Assembly: GCA_963753905.1 (NCBI GenBank)
Contig: CAVWDZ010000002.1
Location: 310,001-374,000 of the forward strand
Direction of reading: 5' to 3'
DNA length: 64,000 nt
Source of the DNA: Bog-756 sp963753905
GTDB taxonomy: Bacteria; Actinomycetota; Acidimicrobiia; Acidimicrobiales; RAAP-2
Shown piece after piece: positions 47,255-55,495 of the stretch. The position numbers and the translations under genes are program-made. A model generated the notes under the pieces. The model was not told where the DNA came from. It was given only the letters and a program-made list of their open reading frames with translations, and made no database searches. How positions within the stretch are numbered: position 1 is the first letter of the stretch; each line of letters starts with the position of its first letter.

Positions 47255-48544
47255 TCAGCCGCGTGGCGGTATGACCGTCTCGCCGCCCAGGTACGGCCCG
47301 AGCACCTCCGGCAGCACGACCGAGCCGTCCGTCCGGCGTCCCGTCTCGACCAGGGCCGCCCAGATGCGCGCCCAGGCCAGCGCGGAACCGTTGAGGGTGT
47401 GGACGAACGCCGGGCTCCCGCCACCGGCGGGCCGGTACCGGATGACCGCCCGGCGGGCCTGGTAGTCGCTGCACCAGCTCACCGACGAGACCTCGAGCCA
47501 CTGGTCCACCCCGGGCGAGTAGACCTCGAGGTCGAAGGTCCGCGCCGCCGAGTTGCCCATGTCCCCCGCGCAGAGGTCGAGCACCCGGTACCGGAGCCCG
47601 AGCTGCCGGAGCAGACCCTCGGCCCTCGCCACCATCGACTCGAGCTGTGCCGGTGCCTGGTCGGGGGTCGCGTAGGCGAAGAGCTCGACCTTGTCGAACT
47701 CGTGAACCCGGAGCAGGCCCCGGGTGTCCCTGCCCGCGGCACCCGCCTCGCGCCGGTAGCAGGCGGTGCCGGCGGTGAGCTTGAGCGGGAGATCGGCCTC
47801 GTCGAGCACGTCGCCGCGCCACATCGAGGTCAGGGGGACCTCGGCGGTCGGGATGGCCCAGAGGTCGTCGCGCTCGAGGTGGTAGGCGTCCTCGGCGAAC
47901 TTCGGGAGGTGACCGGTCGAGACCATCGTCTCGGTGAGCACGAGGGTGGGCGGGCGCACCTCCTCGAACTCGTCGGCGTGGCTGTCGAGGGCGAAGGAGC
48001 TCAGGGCACGGAGCAGGCGGGCCCCGGTCCCCCTGTAGAGGGGGAACATCGAACCCGACAGCTTGGCGCCTCGCTCCATGTCGAGCAGGCCGAGCTCGGT
48101 GCCGATCTCCCAGTGGGGCACCCGCTGGGCCGGGCCGTAGTCGGGCGGTTCGGCCGGCCAGCTGCGTGCGAGGACGTTGTCCTCCGGACCCTCGCCGTCG
48201 GGGGCGTCCGGCGCCGGCAGGTTGGGGAGATAGAGGAGCGCCTCGCGGACCGCCTCCTGGGTCCGGTCGGCCTCGGCGTGGAGCGCGCGTTCCTCCTCGC
48301 CGGCCGCCCGGCTCCGCGCGGCCAGCTCCCCGGCCCGGGCGTCGTCCCCGGCCCGCCGCGCTTCGCCGACCTCTCTCGAGAGGGCCTTGACCGTGGCCCG
48401 GAGCTCGTCGCGTGCCCCGATCGCGGCCCGCTGTTCGGAGTCGAGTGCGATGAGACGGTCGACCTCGGCCGGATCCACCCCCCGGCGGCCGAGCGCGGCT
48501 TTGACGACCGCGGGGTCCTCCCGCACCAACCGGATATCGATCAT
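47255..48544 (-). CDS. serS: Seryl-tRNA synthetase
   Basis: 429 residues from ATG 48544. N-terminal coiled-coil arm that binds the tRNA long variable arm (RLIALDSEQRAAIGARDELRA through about residue 110), then the class II catalytic core: TAGTACYRREAG (motif 2, ATP/Arg), ELFAYATPDQAP, LDLCAGDMGNSAARTFDLEV, and the C-terminal NGSALAWARIWAALVETG (motif 3). Essential cytoplasmic enzyme, charges tRNA-Ser and tRNA-Sec. It is divergent from the ABC transporter, sharing a tight promoter region. Confidence 0.96.
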   Translation of the reverse strand: MIDIRLVREDPAVVKAALGRRGVDPAEVDRLIALDSEQRAAIGARDELRATVKALSREVGEARRAGDDARAGELAARSRAAGEEERALHAEADRTQEAVREALLYLPNLPAPDAPDGEGPEDNVLARSWPAEPPDYGPAQRVPHWEIGTELGLLDMERGAKLSGSMFPLYRGTGARLLRALSSFALDSHADEFEEVRPPTLVLTETMVSTGHLPKFAEDAYHLERDDLWAIPTAEVPLTSMWRGDVLDEADLPLKLTAGTACYRREAGAAGRDTRGLLRVHEFDKVELFAYATPDQAPAQLESMVARAEGLLRQLGLRYRVLDLCAGDMGNSAARTFDLEVYSPGVDQWLEVSSVSWCSDYQARRAVIRYRPAGGGSPAFVHTLNGSALAWARIWAALVETGRRTDGSVVLPEVLGPYLGGETVIPPRG

Positions 48545-48553
48545 GACCGCACA

Positions 48554-48563
48554 ACGGTAGCGT
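48554..48563. promoter_or_regulatory. Overlapping divergent -10 boxes of serS and the ABC transporter operon
   Basis: On the plus strand TAGCGT (48558-48563) precedes GTG 48572 by 8 bases; on the minus strand TACCGT (48559-48554) precedes ATG 48544 by 9. The two hexamers share two base pairs, so polymerase cannot sit on both at once. Confidence 0.5.
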
Positions 48564-48571
48564 GACCACTC

Positions 48572-49621
48572 GTGCACGGCGCCGACTCCGAGTCCGACGA
48601 CACCGGACGGACGAGCCGTCGGGACGGCGAGGCCGCCGTCTGCTGCGACCGCATGGTCGTCCGCTACGGCGAACGGGTGGCCGTCGACCACCTCTCCTTC
48701 GTCGGCCACCGCGGCGAATTGGTCGCCCTGCTCGGCCCCAACGGTGCCGGCAAGACCAGCACGGTCGAGGCGCTCGAGGGGTACCGGGCGATCGCCGGCG
48801 GCACGGCACGGGTCCTCGACCTCGATCCACGGAGCGACCACACCGCCCTGGTGCCGCGCATCGGCGTCATGCTGCAGCGGCCCGGCGTCTACCCGATGCT
48901 CAACCCGGTCCAGGTGCTCGACCTCTTCGCCCGGTACTACGAGGATCCCGAGGACCCGGCGGCACTGCTCGACCGGGTCGGCCTGGGTGCTGTGCGCCGC
49001 ACCCGGTGGCGGCGGCTCTCGGGAGGGGAGCAGCAACGGCTCTCCCTGGCCCTCGCCCTCGTCGGCCGGCCCGAGGTGCTCTTCCTCGACGAGCCGACAG
49101 CGGGGGTCGACCCCGAGGGCCGGATCGTGGTCCGCGAGATCATCGCCGAACAGCGGGCGCAGGGTCGCTGCGTGGTCCTGACCACCCACGAGCTGGCGGA
49201 GGCCGAACGGTTGGCCGACCGGGTGATCATCATCGACCGCGGGCGGCTGCTCGCAGAGGGCACCCCCGCAGAGCTCACCACGGGGACCGCGGACGGCTCG
49301 ATCCGGTTCTCGACCGCTCCGGGGATCGACACCGGCTCGCTCGTGGCGGCCCTCGGGAAGGGGACCGTCCTCGAGGAGGAGGGGCCGGGGCGTTACCGAC
49401 TCCGCGCGCCTGCGGGCACACCCACCCCCGGCGTCGTCGCCGCCCTCACCGCGTGGCTCGCCGAGCGTGACCTCTCCATCGGCGACCTGCGCACCGGTCA
49501 GTCGCTCGAAGAGGCGTACCTGGCCATCACCGCCGGCCGCACAGCGACCGATCCCACGGACGGCGCTCCGGGGGCACCGGCCGGGCGGTCGGGCAGTGGC
49601 CGGCGCCGAGCGAGGAGCTGA
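48572..49621 (+). CDS. ABC transporter ATP-binding protein (ABC-2 exporter)
   Basis: 349 residues. Walker A LLGPNGAGKTSTVEAL, Q loop (GVMLQRPGVYP), signature LSGGEQQRLSLALAL, Walker B VLFLDEPTAGVDP and the H loop (TTHEL) are all intact. The C-terminal ~100 residues extend the nucleotide domain as in DrrA/CcmA-type drug or lipid exporters. The stop overlaps the permease start (TGATG). Confidence 0.9.
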   Translation: MHGADSESDDTGRTSRRDGEAAVCCDRMVVRYGERVAVDHLSFVGHRGELVALLGPNGAGKTSTVEALEGYRAIAGGTARVLDLDPRSDHTALVPRIGVMLQRPGVYPMLNPVQVLDLFARYYEDPEDPAALLDRVGLGAVRRTRWRRLSGGEQQRLSLALALVGRPEVLFLDEPTAGVDPEGRIVVREIIAEQRAQGRCVVLTTHELAEAERLADRVIIIDRGRLLAEGTPAELTTGTADGSIRFSTAPGIDTGSLVAALGKGTVLEEEGPGRYRLRAPAGTPTPGVVAALTAWLAERDLSIGDLRTGQSLEEAYLAITAGRTATDPTDGAPGAPAGRSGSGRRRARS

Positions 49622-50361
49622 TGCGACCGCTCACCGCACAGCTCCGCGCCGAGGTGACCATGATCTTCACCAACGGCGAGACCGTCTTCCTGACGCTGGG
49701 GATCCCGGTGGTGTTCCTGCTGTTCTTCTCCGCGGTGCACGTGCTGCCCACCGGGACCAGCCACCCGGTGGACTTCCTGGTTCCCGGCATCCTGGCCCTA
49801 GCCGTCATGTCCACGGCGATGACCGCCCTCTCCATCGGGACCGGGTTCGAACGCGGCTACGGGGTGCTCAAGCGACTCGGTTCCACCCCGCTCGGCCGGC
49901 CCCGCCTGCTGGGCGCCAAGATCACGACCGTCATCGGCGTCGAGCTGCTGCAGGCCGCGGTGCTGGTCGCCGTCGGCTATGCGATCGGGTGGACCCCGGG
50001 TGGGCCCGGCGGGTCGGGTGCGCTGGCCGGGGAGGCGCTCGTCGCCATGGTGCTCGGGACGGTGGCCTTCGGGGGCATCGGGCTCATCCTGGCCGGGACG
50101 CTCACGCCGCTGGTCAACCTGGCCGTGGTCAACAGCCTCTTCATGGTGCTCCTGCTGCTCGGGGGGATGCTCATCCCCCTGGCAAAGCTGCCAGCCTGGA
50201 TGGCCGACATCTCACGTGTGCTGCCGGCCGCCGCGCTCACCGACGCGCTGCACGGGACGCTCGGCCACGGCACCCCGGTCGCGCCCCGCGACTGGGTGGT
50301 GCTCGTCGCGTGGGCGGTCGCCGCTCCCCTGGTTGCCGGGCTCACCTTCCGCTGGGAGTGA
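49621..50361 (+). CDS. ABC-2 type transporter permease
   Basis: 246 residues with six membrane helices and the ABC-2 signature region (HPVDFLVPGILALAVMSTAMTALSIGTGFERGYGVLKRL, the last part being the cytoplasmic coupling helix; then LLLLGGMLIPLAKLPAWM). It forms the exporter with the preceding ATPase. DrrB/NodJ-like; a drug, antibiotic or lipid substrate is possible. Confidence 0.9.
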   Translation: MRPLTAQLRAEVTMIFTNGETVFLTLGIPVVFLLFFSAVHVLPTGTSHPVDFLVPGILALAVMSTAMTALSIGTGFERGYGVLKRLGSTPLGRPRLLGAKITTVIGVELLQAAVLVAVGYAIGWTPGGPGGSGALAGEALVAMVLGTVAFGGIGLILAGTLTPLVNLAVVNSLFMVLLLLGGMLIPLAKLPAWMADISRVLPAAALTDALHGTLGHGTPVAPRDWVVLVAWAVAAPLVAGLTFRWE

Positions 50362-50416
50362 CGTCGCCGCGGCGCCCGGTCATCGGAGCTCGCCGCATGA
50401 CGCCGACGGCGACGGT

Positions 50417-51049
50417 TCAGATCGGGCTCCCGAGCCGGCGGAGCCACCCGTGGAGCTGGCTCGCGGTGACCGGCCCGATCGCATGGCCGATCACCCGGCC
50501 CGAGGCGTCGATGAAGAAGGTGTTCGGCTGGGCGTCGAGCCCGTACAAGCCGGAGGTGACCCGGATGGTGGCGTCGACCCCGACCGGATAGGGGATGCCG
50601 GACTTCTGCACGAACGCGAGCGCGTCGGCGGTCGGATCGGCCACGTCCACACCGACGAACTGCACGGCCCCACCCTTGGCCTGCTCGGCACGGGCCGTCG
50701 AGGCGAGCAGCGGGGTCTCCTGCTGGCACGGGGCGCACCACGAGGCGAAGAAATTGAGCACGACCGGGCGGTTCCGGTCCCGGCCCAGGCGGTCGAGCCG
50801 CACCGGCGACCCGCCGGTGAGGGAGGGCAGGGTGAAGTCGGGGGCGATCGAGCCCGGCGCGACCACCGCGCCCGACCCGGCCCCGGTCTTCGGAGTGCTC
50901 TCGAGCCCGACGAAGAGGAAGACGCCGAGGCCGGCAGCGATCACGCACCCGATCAGCAGGGCGCGCAGGCGGCGGGGTGGCCGTGGGGTGGTCGGGTGCG
51001 GTGGCACCGGGGGATCCGAGCCGGTTGCCGCGGTCGGAGGGTCCGTCAA
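50417..51049 (-). CDS. TlpA/ResA-like membrane-anchored thioredoxin
   Basis: 210 residues if TTG 51049 (TTGA overlap with ctaB) is the start; GTG 51007 is the alternative. One N-terminal membrane helix (LRALLIGCVIAAGLGVFLFVG) anchors a periplasmic-side thioredoxin fold with FFASWCAPCQQET as the CxxC site, preceded by APDFTLPSLTGG and followed by the cis-Pro region (LDAQPNTFFID). Family members reduce apocytochrome or Cu-site cysteines, which suits its place behind ctaB. Confidence 0.82.
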   Translation of the reverse strand: MTDPPTAATGSDPPVPPHPTTPRPPRRLRALLIGCVIAAGLGVFLFVGLESTPKTGAGSGAVVAPGSIAPDFTLPSLTGGSPVRLDRLGRDRNRPVVLNFFASWCAPCQQETPLLASTARAEQAKGGAVQFVGVDVADPTADALAFVQKSGIPYPVGVDATIRVTSGLYGLDAQPNTFFIDASGRVIGHAIGPVTASQLHGWLRRLGSPI

Positions 51050-51951
51050 TGGTGGAGGAAGACGTCGACCGCCATGCAGACGAAGAGAAGGGTCAGGTAG
51101 GTGATCGAATAGCTGAACAGCTGCATGGCCGCCTTGGGCGTGGCCCGCATCCACAGCCGAACGGCGAACCCGATGAACCCGAGACCGAGCACGGTGGCCG
51201 AGACCAGGTAGAGACCGCCCAGGTGGGCGACCGGGACGAGCAGCAGCGTGGCCCCGACCATCACCACGGTGTAGAGGAGGATCTCGGCGGCAGTGCGTTC
51301 GACGGTCGCGACCGCCGGGAGCATCGGGACCTTCGCGGCCTGGTAGTCCTCCTTGTACTTGACCGCGAGTGCCCAGAAGTGCGGCGGGGTCCAGACGAAG
51401 ATGATGGCGAAGAGCACGAGCGGGGTCCAGGCCAGGCTGTCGGTCACCGCCGCCCAGCCGACGAGCACCGGGACCGCACCGGCTGCGCCGCCGATCACGA
51501 TGTTCTGACTGCTGGTCCGCTTGAGCCAGAGCGTGTAGACGAACACGTAGAAGAGGGTGGCCGAGACCGCGAGCACCGCCGAGAGGAGATTGACCCACGC
51601 CCAGAGCTCGACGAACGCGGCCACCTCGAGGGTGATGGCGAAGACGAGGGCGTTGCGGGGGGCGACCGCCCCGGTCACCAGCGGACGGCTCCGGGTCCGG
51701 TGCATGAGCTTGTCGATGTCCCGGTCCACGTACATGTTGATGGCGTTGGCCCCGCCGGCGGCGAGGGCGCCCCCCACCAGGGTGGCCACGATCAACCAGA
51801 GCGGCGGGAGGCCCCGCTCGGCGAGGATCATGGTCGGGAGCGTCGTGATGAGCAGGAGCTCGATGATCCGCGGCTTGGTGAGCGCCACATAGGCACCGAG
51901 GCGCGCGCTCACCGGGAGGCGGCTGGGCAGGGCCACAGCGCGGAGGGCCAT
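51046..51951 (-). CDS. ctaB: Protoheme IX farnesyltransferase (heme O synthase)
   Basis: 301 residues. Nine membrane helices and the UbiA-family aspartate motif ANAINMYVDRDIDKLMHRTRSRPL, plus VGWAAVTDSLAWTPLVLFAIIFVWTPPHFWALAVKYKEDY with the second Asp-like motif. It farnesylates heme B to heme O at the membrane for cytochrome oxidase. ATG 51951 lies seven bases after TAATGT, a leaderless start. Adjacent to divergent ctaA. Confidence 0.95.
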   Translation of the reverse strand: MALRAVALPSRLPVSARLGAYVALTKPRIIELLLITTLPTMILAERGLPPLWLIVATLVGGALAAGGANAINMYVDRDIDKLMHRTRSRPLVTGAVAPRNALVFAITLEVAAFVELWAWVNLLSAVLAVSATLFYVFVYTLWLKRTSSQNIVIGGAAGAVPVLVGWAAVTDSLAWTPLVLFAIIFVWTPPHFWALAVKYKEDYQAAKVPMLPAVATVERTAAEILLYTVVMVGATLLLVPVAHLGGLYLVSATVLGLGFIGFAVRLWMRATPKAAMQLFSYSITYLTLLFVCMAVDVFLHH

Positions 51952-51958
51952 GGCGGGC

Positions 51959-51964
51959 ACATTA
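51959..51964 (-). promoter_or_regulatory. Leaderless -10 box (TAATGT) of ctaB
   Basis: Minus-strand TAATGT, 7 bases, ATG 51951; no Shine-Dalgarno. Confidence 0.6.
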
Positions 51965-52103
51965 GTGCCTGACGCCCGATCCCACCCATCGACGGGTGGG
52001 CGCACGCCCACCGCTGCACCCGGTCCGGGGGGGGCACACGCCTGCCGGCGCACCCGGTCTGGGGAGGCGGCCGTCCCGGACCGGCCGGTACGATCGTTGG
52101 ACG

Positions 52104-53093
52104 GTGTTCACCCTGCGATCCGGGCCCCGCCCGTTCCTCTTCCTCTGCCGGTGCACCCTGGCAGCGATCGTGGTCAACGTGGCCTCCGGCGCGGCCGTCC
52201 GGCTCTCCGACTCGGGCCTCGGCTGCCCGGACTGGCCGACCTGCTCCCAGAGTCGCCTGACCCCGCCGCTCGCGCTCCACCCGGTGATCGAGTTCACCAA
52301 CCGGATGGTCGTGACCGTCCTCGTCGTCGCCTGCGCGGTGACCGCTGTCGCCGCCTTCACCCGCCGGCCGGTCCGACGCGACCTGCGCTGGCTGTCAGCC
52401 GGACTCGTGCTCGGGGTCTTCGCCGAGGCAGGGATCGGGGCCGTCGTCGTCTACAGCAAGCTCAACGCGTACGTGGTCATGACCCACTTCCTGGTGGGGA
52501 TGGCCCTCCTGACCGTGGGCGTCGTGCTCACGCTGCGGGCCGGGCACGGGCCCGGACGCGGGGTGGTCAGGGTGAGCCGCCGTGCCCTCCCCATGACGCG
52601 GGTCTATCTCGGCATGCTCGCGGTGGCCATCGCTGCCGGCACCGCGACCACCGGTGCCGGCCCCCACGCCGGCGGAGTGGGGGCCAAGCGGGTGCCGATC
52701 GGACTGTCGGCCATGACCCGGATCCACGCGGAGATCGTGCTCGCGACCGCGGTCCTGCTGCTGGCGCTGCTGTGGGAGCTCTGGCACTCCGACGCACCGG
52801 CCCGGATCCAGGAGTCGGGGCGCGTCCTGCTCGCCGCGATGGTCGCACAGGGAGTGGTCGGCTACACCCAGTACTTCACCCACCTCCCGGCCTTACTGGT
52901 CGGGGTGCACGTGCTCGGGGCGACCCTGGTCTGGTCGACCGCGCTCTGGTTCCACCACGGACTCTCCGACCACCGGCCCGAGGTGGTCGAGCGGGCGGGC
53001 ATCCGGTCCGGCGGGTCTGTCGAGGCGGGCTCCGCGGGCTCCGACGATCGCTCGGCGGTGGCCGGCACCGCGCCGGTACCGGAGCCGGCGTGA
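52104..53093 (+). CDS. ctaA: Heme A synthase (CtaA/COX15)
   Basis: 329 residues from GTG 52104, nine bases after TACGAT (52089-52094). Eight membrane helices in two similar halves, the Cys-containing loop SDSGLGCPDWPTCSQS, and conserved heme-ligand histidines in PVIEFTNRMVV, MTHFLVGMALL, MTRIHAEIVLATAV and VGVHVLGATLVW. It oxidises the heme O methyl group to give heme A. The last ~40 residues are soluble and poorly conserved. The stop overlaps a possible GTG of clpS. Confidence 0.93.
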   Translation: MFTLRSGPRPFLFLCRCTLAAIVVNVASGAAVRLSDSGLGCPDWPTCSQSRLTPPLALHPVIEFTNRMVVTVLVVACAVTAVAAFTRRPVRRDLRWLSAGLVLGVFAEAGIGAVVVYSKLNAYVVMTHFLVGMALLTVGVVLTLRAGHGPGRGVVRVSRRALPMTRVYLGMLAVAIAAGTATTGAGPHAGGVGAKRVPIGLSAMTRIHAEIVLATAVLLLALLWELWHSDAPARIQESGRVLLAAMVAQGVVGYTQYFTHLPALLVGVHVLGATLVWSTALWFHHGLSDHRPEVVERAGIRSGGSVEAGSAGSDDRSAVAGTAPVPEPA

Positions 53094-53167
53094 GGGACTG
53101 GCGGTCGCCCCGCTCCCGGCTCAAACCGCGGTATCGCAGCGATGCCGCCGGTGCGCCGGCAGGGGCG

Positions 53168-53473
53168 ATGGCCTCCGTACCGGCCGAGACGGTGCCGGCC
53201 GGTGACGTGCGCACCGACTTCGACGAAGACGTCTCGACAGAACGACCGTGGTTGGTGATCGTCTGGAACGACCCGATCAACCTCATGTCGTTCGTGACCT
53301 ATGTCCTCCAGAAGCTGTTCGGCTACTCGAAGGAGAAAGCCACCAAGCTCATGCTCGACGTGCACCACAAGGGGCGGGCCGTCGTGTCGTCGGGGACCCG
53401 GGAGCGGGCCGAGCTCGACGTCTACCGGCTTCACGAGCACGGGCTGTGGGCCACCATGGAACAGTCGACGTGA
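53168..53473 (+). CDS. clpS: ATP-dependent Clp protease adaptor ClpS
   Basis: 101 residues from ATG 53168; GTG 53090 (GTGA overlap with ctaA) would add 26 residues of low complexity. The ClpS core is clear: WLVIVWNDPINLMSFVTYVLQKLFGYSKEKATKLMLDVHHKGRAVV, with Asp/Asn and His residues that grip the N-degron residue. It delivers N-end-rule substrates to ClpC/ClpAP. Start choice is uncertain. Confidence 0.92.
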   Translation: MASVPAETVPAGDVRTDFDEDVSTERPWLVIVWNDPINLMSFVTYVLQKLFGYSKEKATKLMLDVHHKGRAVVSSGTRERAELDVYRLHEHGLWATMEQST

Positions 53474-53964
53474 GTGCGCCGATCCGTCGGCGACGCGACG
53501 GTCGGTTCGCAGTCAAGCTCGATCGCAACGCCAGGGTCGTCCTCGCCAACCTGGCCCAGCAGCTTCCCGGCGCCCTCGAGAGCCGGGACCCGATGGTCCG
53601 GCGCCTCTTCCCGCCGGCCTACCCCGAAGAGAAGCTGGCCGACGCCGAGCGCGAGTACCGGGAGCTGGTGGACAACGCGCTGGTCAACCATCACCGCGAG
53701 GCCCTCGAGGTGCTGATCAAGACGGCGAATGCCGAGACCCTCGACGAGTCCGAATTTGCCGCGTGGCTCGACGCGGTCGGCGCGCTCCGCCTCGTGCTCG
53801 GGACCCGGCTCGACGTGACCGAGGGCATGGAACCGCCGGCACCGGAGGACCCGCGCGCCGGCGAGTACGGGCTCTACGAGTTCCTGGGCGAGCTCCAGTA
53901 TCTGATGGTCGAGGTCCTTGCCGCAGACCTGCCGGACGAGGGGCGGCCCGGAGGCGGGCTCTGA
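53470..53964 (+). CDS. DUF2017 family protein
   Basis: 164 residues, GTG overlapping the clpS stop (GTGA). DUF2017 proteins occur next to clpS throughout Actinobacteria, and the pattern (ALESRDPMVRRLFPPAY, EREYRELVDNALVNHHREALEVL, LDAVGALRLVLGTRLDV, LYEFLGELQYLMVEVL) fits. It is helical and soluble; function unknown, presumably linked to ClpS/ClpC proteolysis or regulation. Confidence 0.88.
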   Translation: MSAPIRRRRDGRFAVKLDRNARVVLANLAQQLPGALESRDPMVRRLFPPAYPEEKLADAEREYRELVDNALVNHHREALEVLIKTANAETLDESEFAAWLDAVGALRLVLGTRLDVTEGMEPPAPEDPRAGEYGLYEFLGELQYLMVEVLAADLPDEGRPGGGL

Positions 53965-54002
53965 TCCCTCTGATATTCTCCCTACGCCCTATCCGGGTTC
54001 GA

Positions 54003-54075
54003 GCCCCCATCGTCTAGCGGCCAAGGACGCCGCCCTTTCAAGGCGGTAACACGGGTTCGAATCCCGTTGGGGGTG
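54003..54075 (+). tRNA. tRNA-Glu (anticodon TTC)
   Basis: Acceptor GCCCCCA/TGGGGGT, anticodon stem CCGCC/GGCGG with loop CTTTCAA (TTC), T stem ACGGG/CCCGT with loop TTCGAAT, discriminator G. Standard cloverleaf, first of three in a row. Confidence 0.97.
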
Positions 54076-54213
54076 CCCTGTGGCCCCCGAACCGAACGGT
54101 GCTGGAGCTCGTCTCCACAGCAGATCTGCTGCTCGGAGCCACTGCTAGAGTTGCGGTCCACTCCCCGGGTGTGTGGGGGGTGCGGTATGCCCCAGCGCAG
54201 AGCAGCTGGTTGG

Positions 54214-54288
54214 GGACCTGTGGTGCAGTTTGGAGTGCACGCCGCCCTGTCAAGGCGGAGGTCGCGGGTTCAAATCCCGTCAGGTCCG
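54214..54288 (+). tRNA. tRNA-Asp (anticodon GTC)
   Basis: Acceptor GGACCTG/CAGGTCC, anticodon stem CCGCC/GGCGG with loop CTGTCAA (GTC), T stem GCGGG/CCCGT closing one G-T pair with loop TTCAAAT. The following bases CCA (54289-54291) encode the 3' terminus. Confidence 0.96.
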
Positions 54289-54311
54289 CCACCCCGGTCC
54301 CGCCGGGGCGA

Positions 54312-54384
54312 GGTCGGGTAGCTCAGTTGGTAGAGCGCGCGCCTGAAAAGCGTGAGGTCACCGGATCGACGCCGGTCCCGACCA
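54312..54384 (+). tRNA. tRNA-Phe (anticodon GAA), unusual T loop
   Basis: Acceptor GGTCGGG/CCCGACC, D stem GCTC/GAGC, anticodon stem CGCGC/GCGTG with loop CTGAAAA (GAA), variable AGGTC, T stem ACCGG/CCGGT. The T loop is ATCGACG, not TTCGAAT, so position 54 is A and 60 is G. No CCA encoded. Otherwise normal. Confidence 0.93.
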
Positions 54385-54652
54385 CTGGGCACCACCGCAA
54401 ACACCGGTCTCCGGCCTGTCGCGATTCTTCTCTGGGTCCCGCACCGCACGGATTTCCCTACTTGTTTCCGGCCCTGTTTCCGGACCTGTTCCGGACCTCT
54501 TTCCGGCGAATTCGGTCTATGGGCAAAGCATATGCAATAGACCTAATCCGGCACCTTCCTCCCCTTTCCTTCCCTTGGGCTGCCGGATCCTCCCTTTGGG
54601 CTGCCGGATCCTCCCTTTGCGTTCGATCGTCCCTCGCCCATCACCCAACCTC
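54385..54652. other. Intergenic region after the tRNA genes; 21-bp tandem repeat
   Basis: No gene. It holds two perfect head-to-tail copies of TTGGGCTGCCGGATCCTCCC plus one base (54575-54595, 54596-54616). Confidence 0.5.
54575..54616. repeat. Two perfect 21-bp tandem repeats
   Basis: Unit TTGGGCTGCCGGATCCTCCC plus one T, repeated with period 21, in the upstream region of the PadR-family gene. Possibly slippage or a binding-site array; copy number may vary between strains. Confidence 0.8.
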
Positions 54653-54681
54653 TTGACAACTGTCATATTCCGATATATCGT
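54653..54681 (+). promoter_or_regulatory. Promoter and operator of the PadR-family gene
   Basis: TTGACA (54653-54658), 17 bases, TATCGT (54676-54681). Two palindromes overlap it: TGACAACTGTCA (54654-54665) on the -35 and CGATATATCG (54671-54680) on the -10. Autoregulation by the PadR protein is the natural explanation; binding is inferred. Confidence 0.65.
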
Positions 54682-54770
54682 GATTGTATGTGAGTGGACT
54701 CGATAGAGCACTCGACAAGGGGCCGGCCACGAGGGCCGGGTCCCCACACCATCTAGAGGAGACAGAACAC

Positions 54771-55481
54771 ATGCATGGACATCATCACAACAGAGACCAC
54801 AGACCGCCGGTCGGGCCCTGGATCGGGTCGGGCGCCGGCGACCCGTCGGAGGGAGCGGTGCGCGGCCGGGGTCGGGGGCGCGGACGCGGACCGGACGGCT
54901 TCGGCCAGGGCCAGGGTTGGGGCTTCGGCCGAGGCTTCGGCAGGGGTCAGAAGGTCGGCCGCGGCGACGTCCGTGCCGCCATCCTGGCCCTTCTCGCCGA
55001 GGAGCCGATGCACGGCTACCAGATCATCACCGAGCTCACCGAGCGGAGCGAAGGACAATGGCGGCCGAGCCCCGGGTCGGTCTACCCGACCCTCCAGGCG
55101 CTCGAGGACCAGGGACTGGTCACCGCCGACAAGACGGAGGGTCGCCGGGTGTTCCGCTTGACCCCCGAGGGGAAGACCCAGGCGGAGGCCGCCGGTGACG
55201 GGCCCGCGCCGTGGGAGGTGGCCTCCCGCGGCGCCAACCGCTCCCTGGTCGACCTCCGGAGCCTCATGGGCGAGGTGGCCGCGGCCACCATGCAGGTGGG
55301 CAGGGCCGGCAGCGAGAGCCAGGTAAAGACCGTCGCCGAGATCCTCGCCGAGACCCGACGCCGGATCTACCTCATCCTGGCCGACGGCAGCCCGAGCACG
55401 GACGCTCCCGACCAGCCCGAGCAGCCCGGCCAGGCGAGCCCGGCGACCGGGCACGCAGCGACTGCGGAGCCGGGCGCGTAA
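54771..55481 (+). CDS. PadR-family transcriptional regulator with Gly/Arg- and His-rich N-terminus
   Basis: 236 residues from ATG 54771, with AGAGGAGA upstream. The PadR winged helix runs from about 65 to 145: ILALLAEEPMHGYQIITEL, WRPSPGSVYPTLQALEDQGLV, GRRVFRLTPEGK. A helical dimerisation region follows. The first 64 residues are unusual: MHGHHHNRDH, then a repeated RG/GF stretch (RGRGRGRGRGPDGFG). Such tails can bind metal or nucleic acid, or be just disordered. PadR proteins repress genes for efflux or phenolic stress; no target is obvious nearby except itself. Confidence 0.87.
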   Translation: MHGHHHNRDHRPPVGPWIGSGAGDPSEGAVRGRGRGRGRGPDGFGQGQGWGFGRGFGRGQKVGRGDVRAAILALLAEEPMHGYQIITELTERSEGQWRPSPGSVYPTLQALEDQGLVTADKTEGRRVFRLTPEGKTQAEAAGDGPAPWEVASRGANRSLVDLRSLMGEVAAATMQVGRAGSESQVKTVAEILAETRRRIYLILADGSPSTDAPDQPEQPGQASPATGHAATAEPGA

Positions 55482-55495
55482 ACCGCCGGCCGGGG

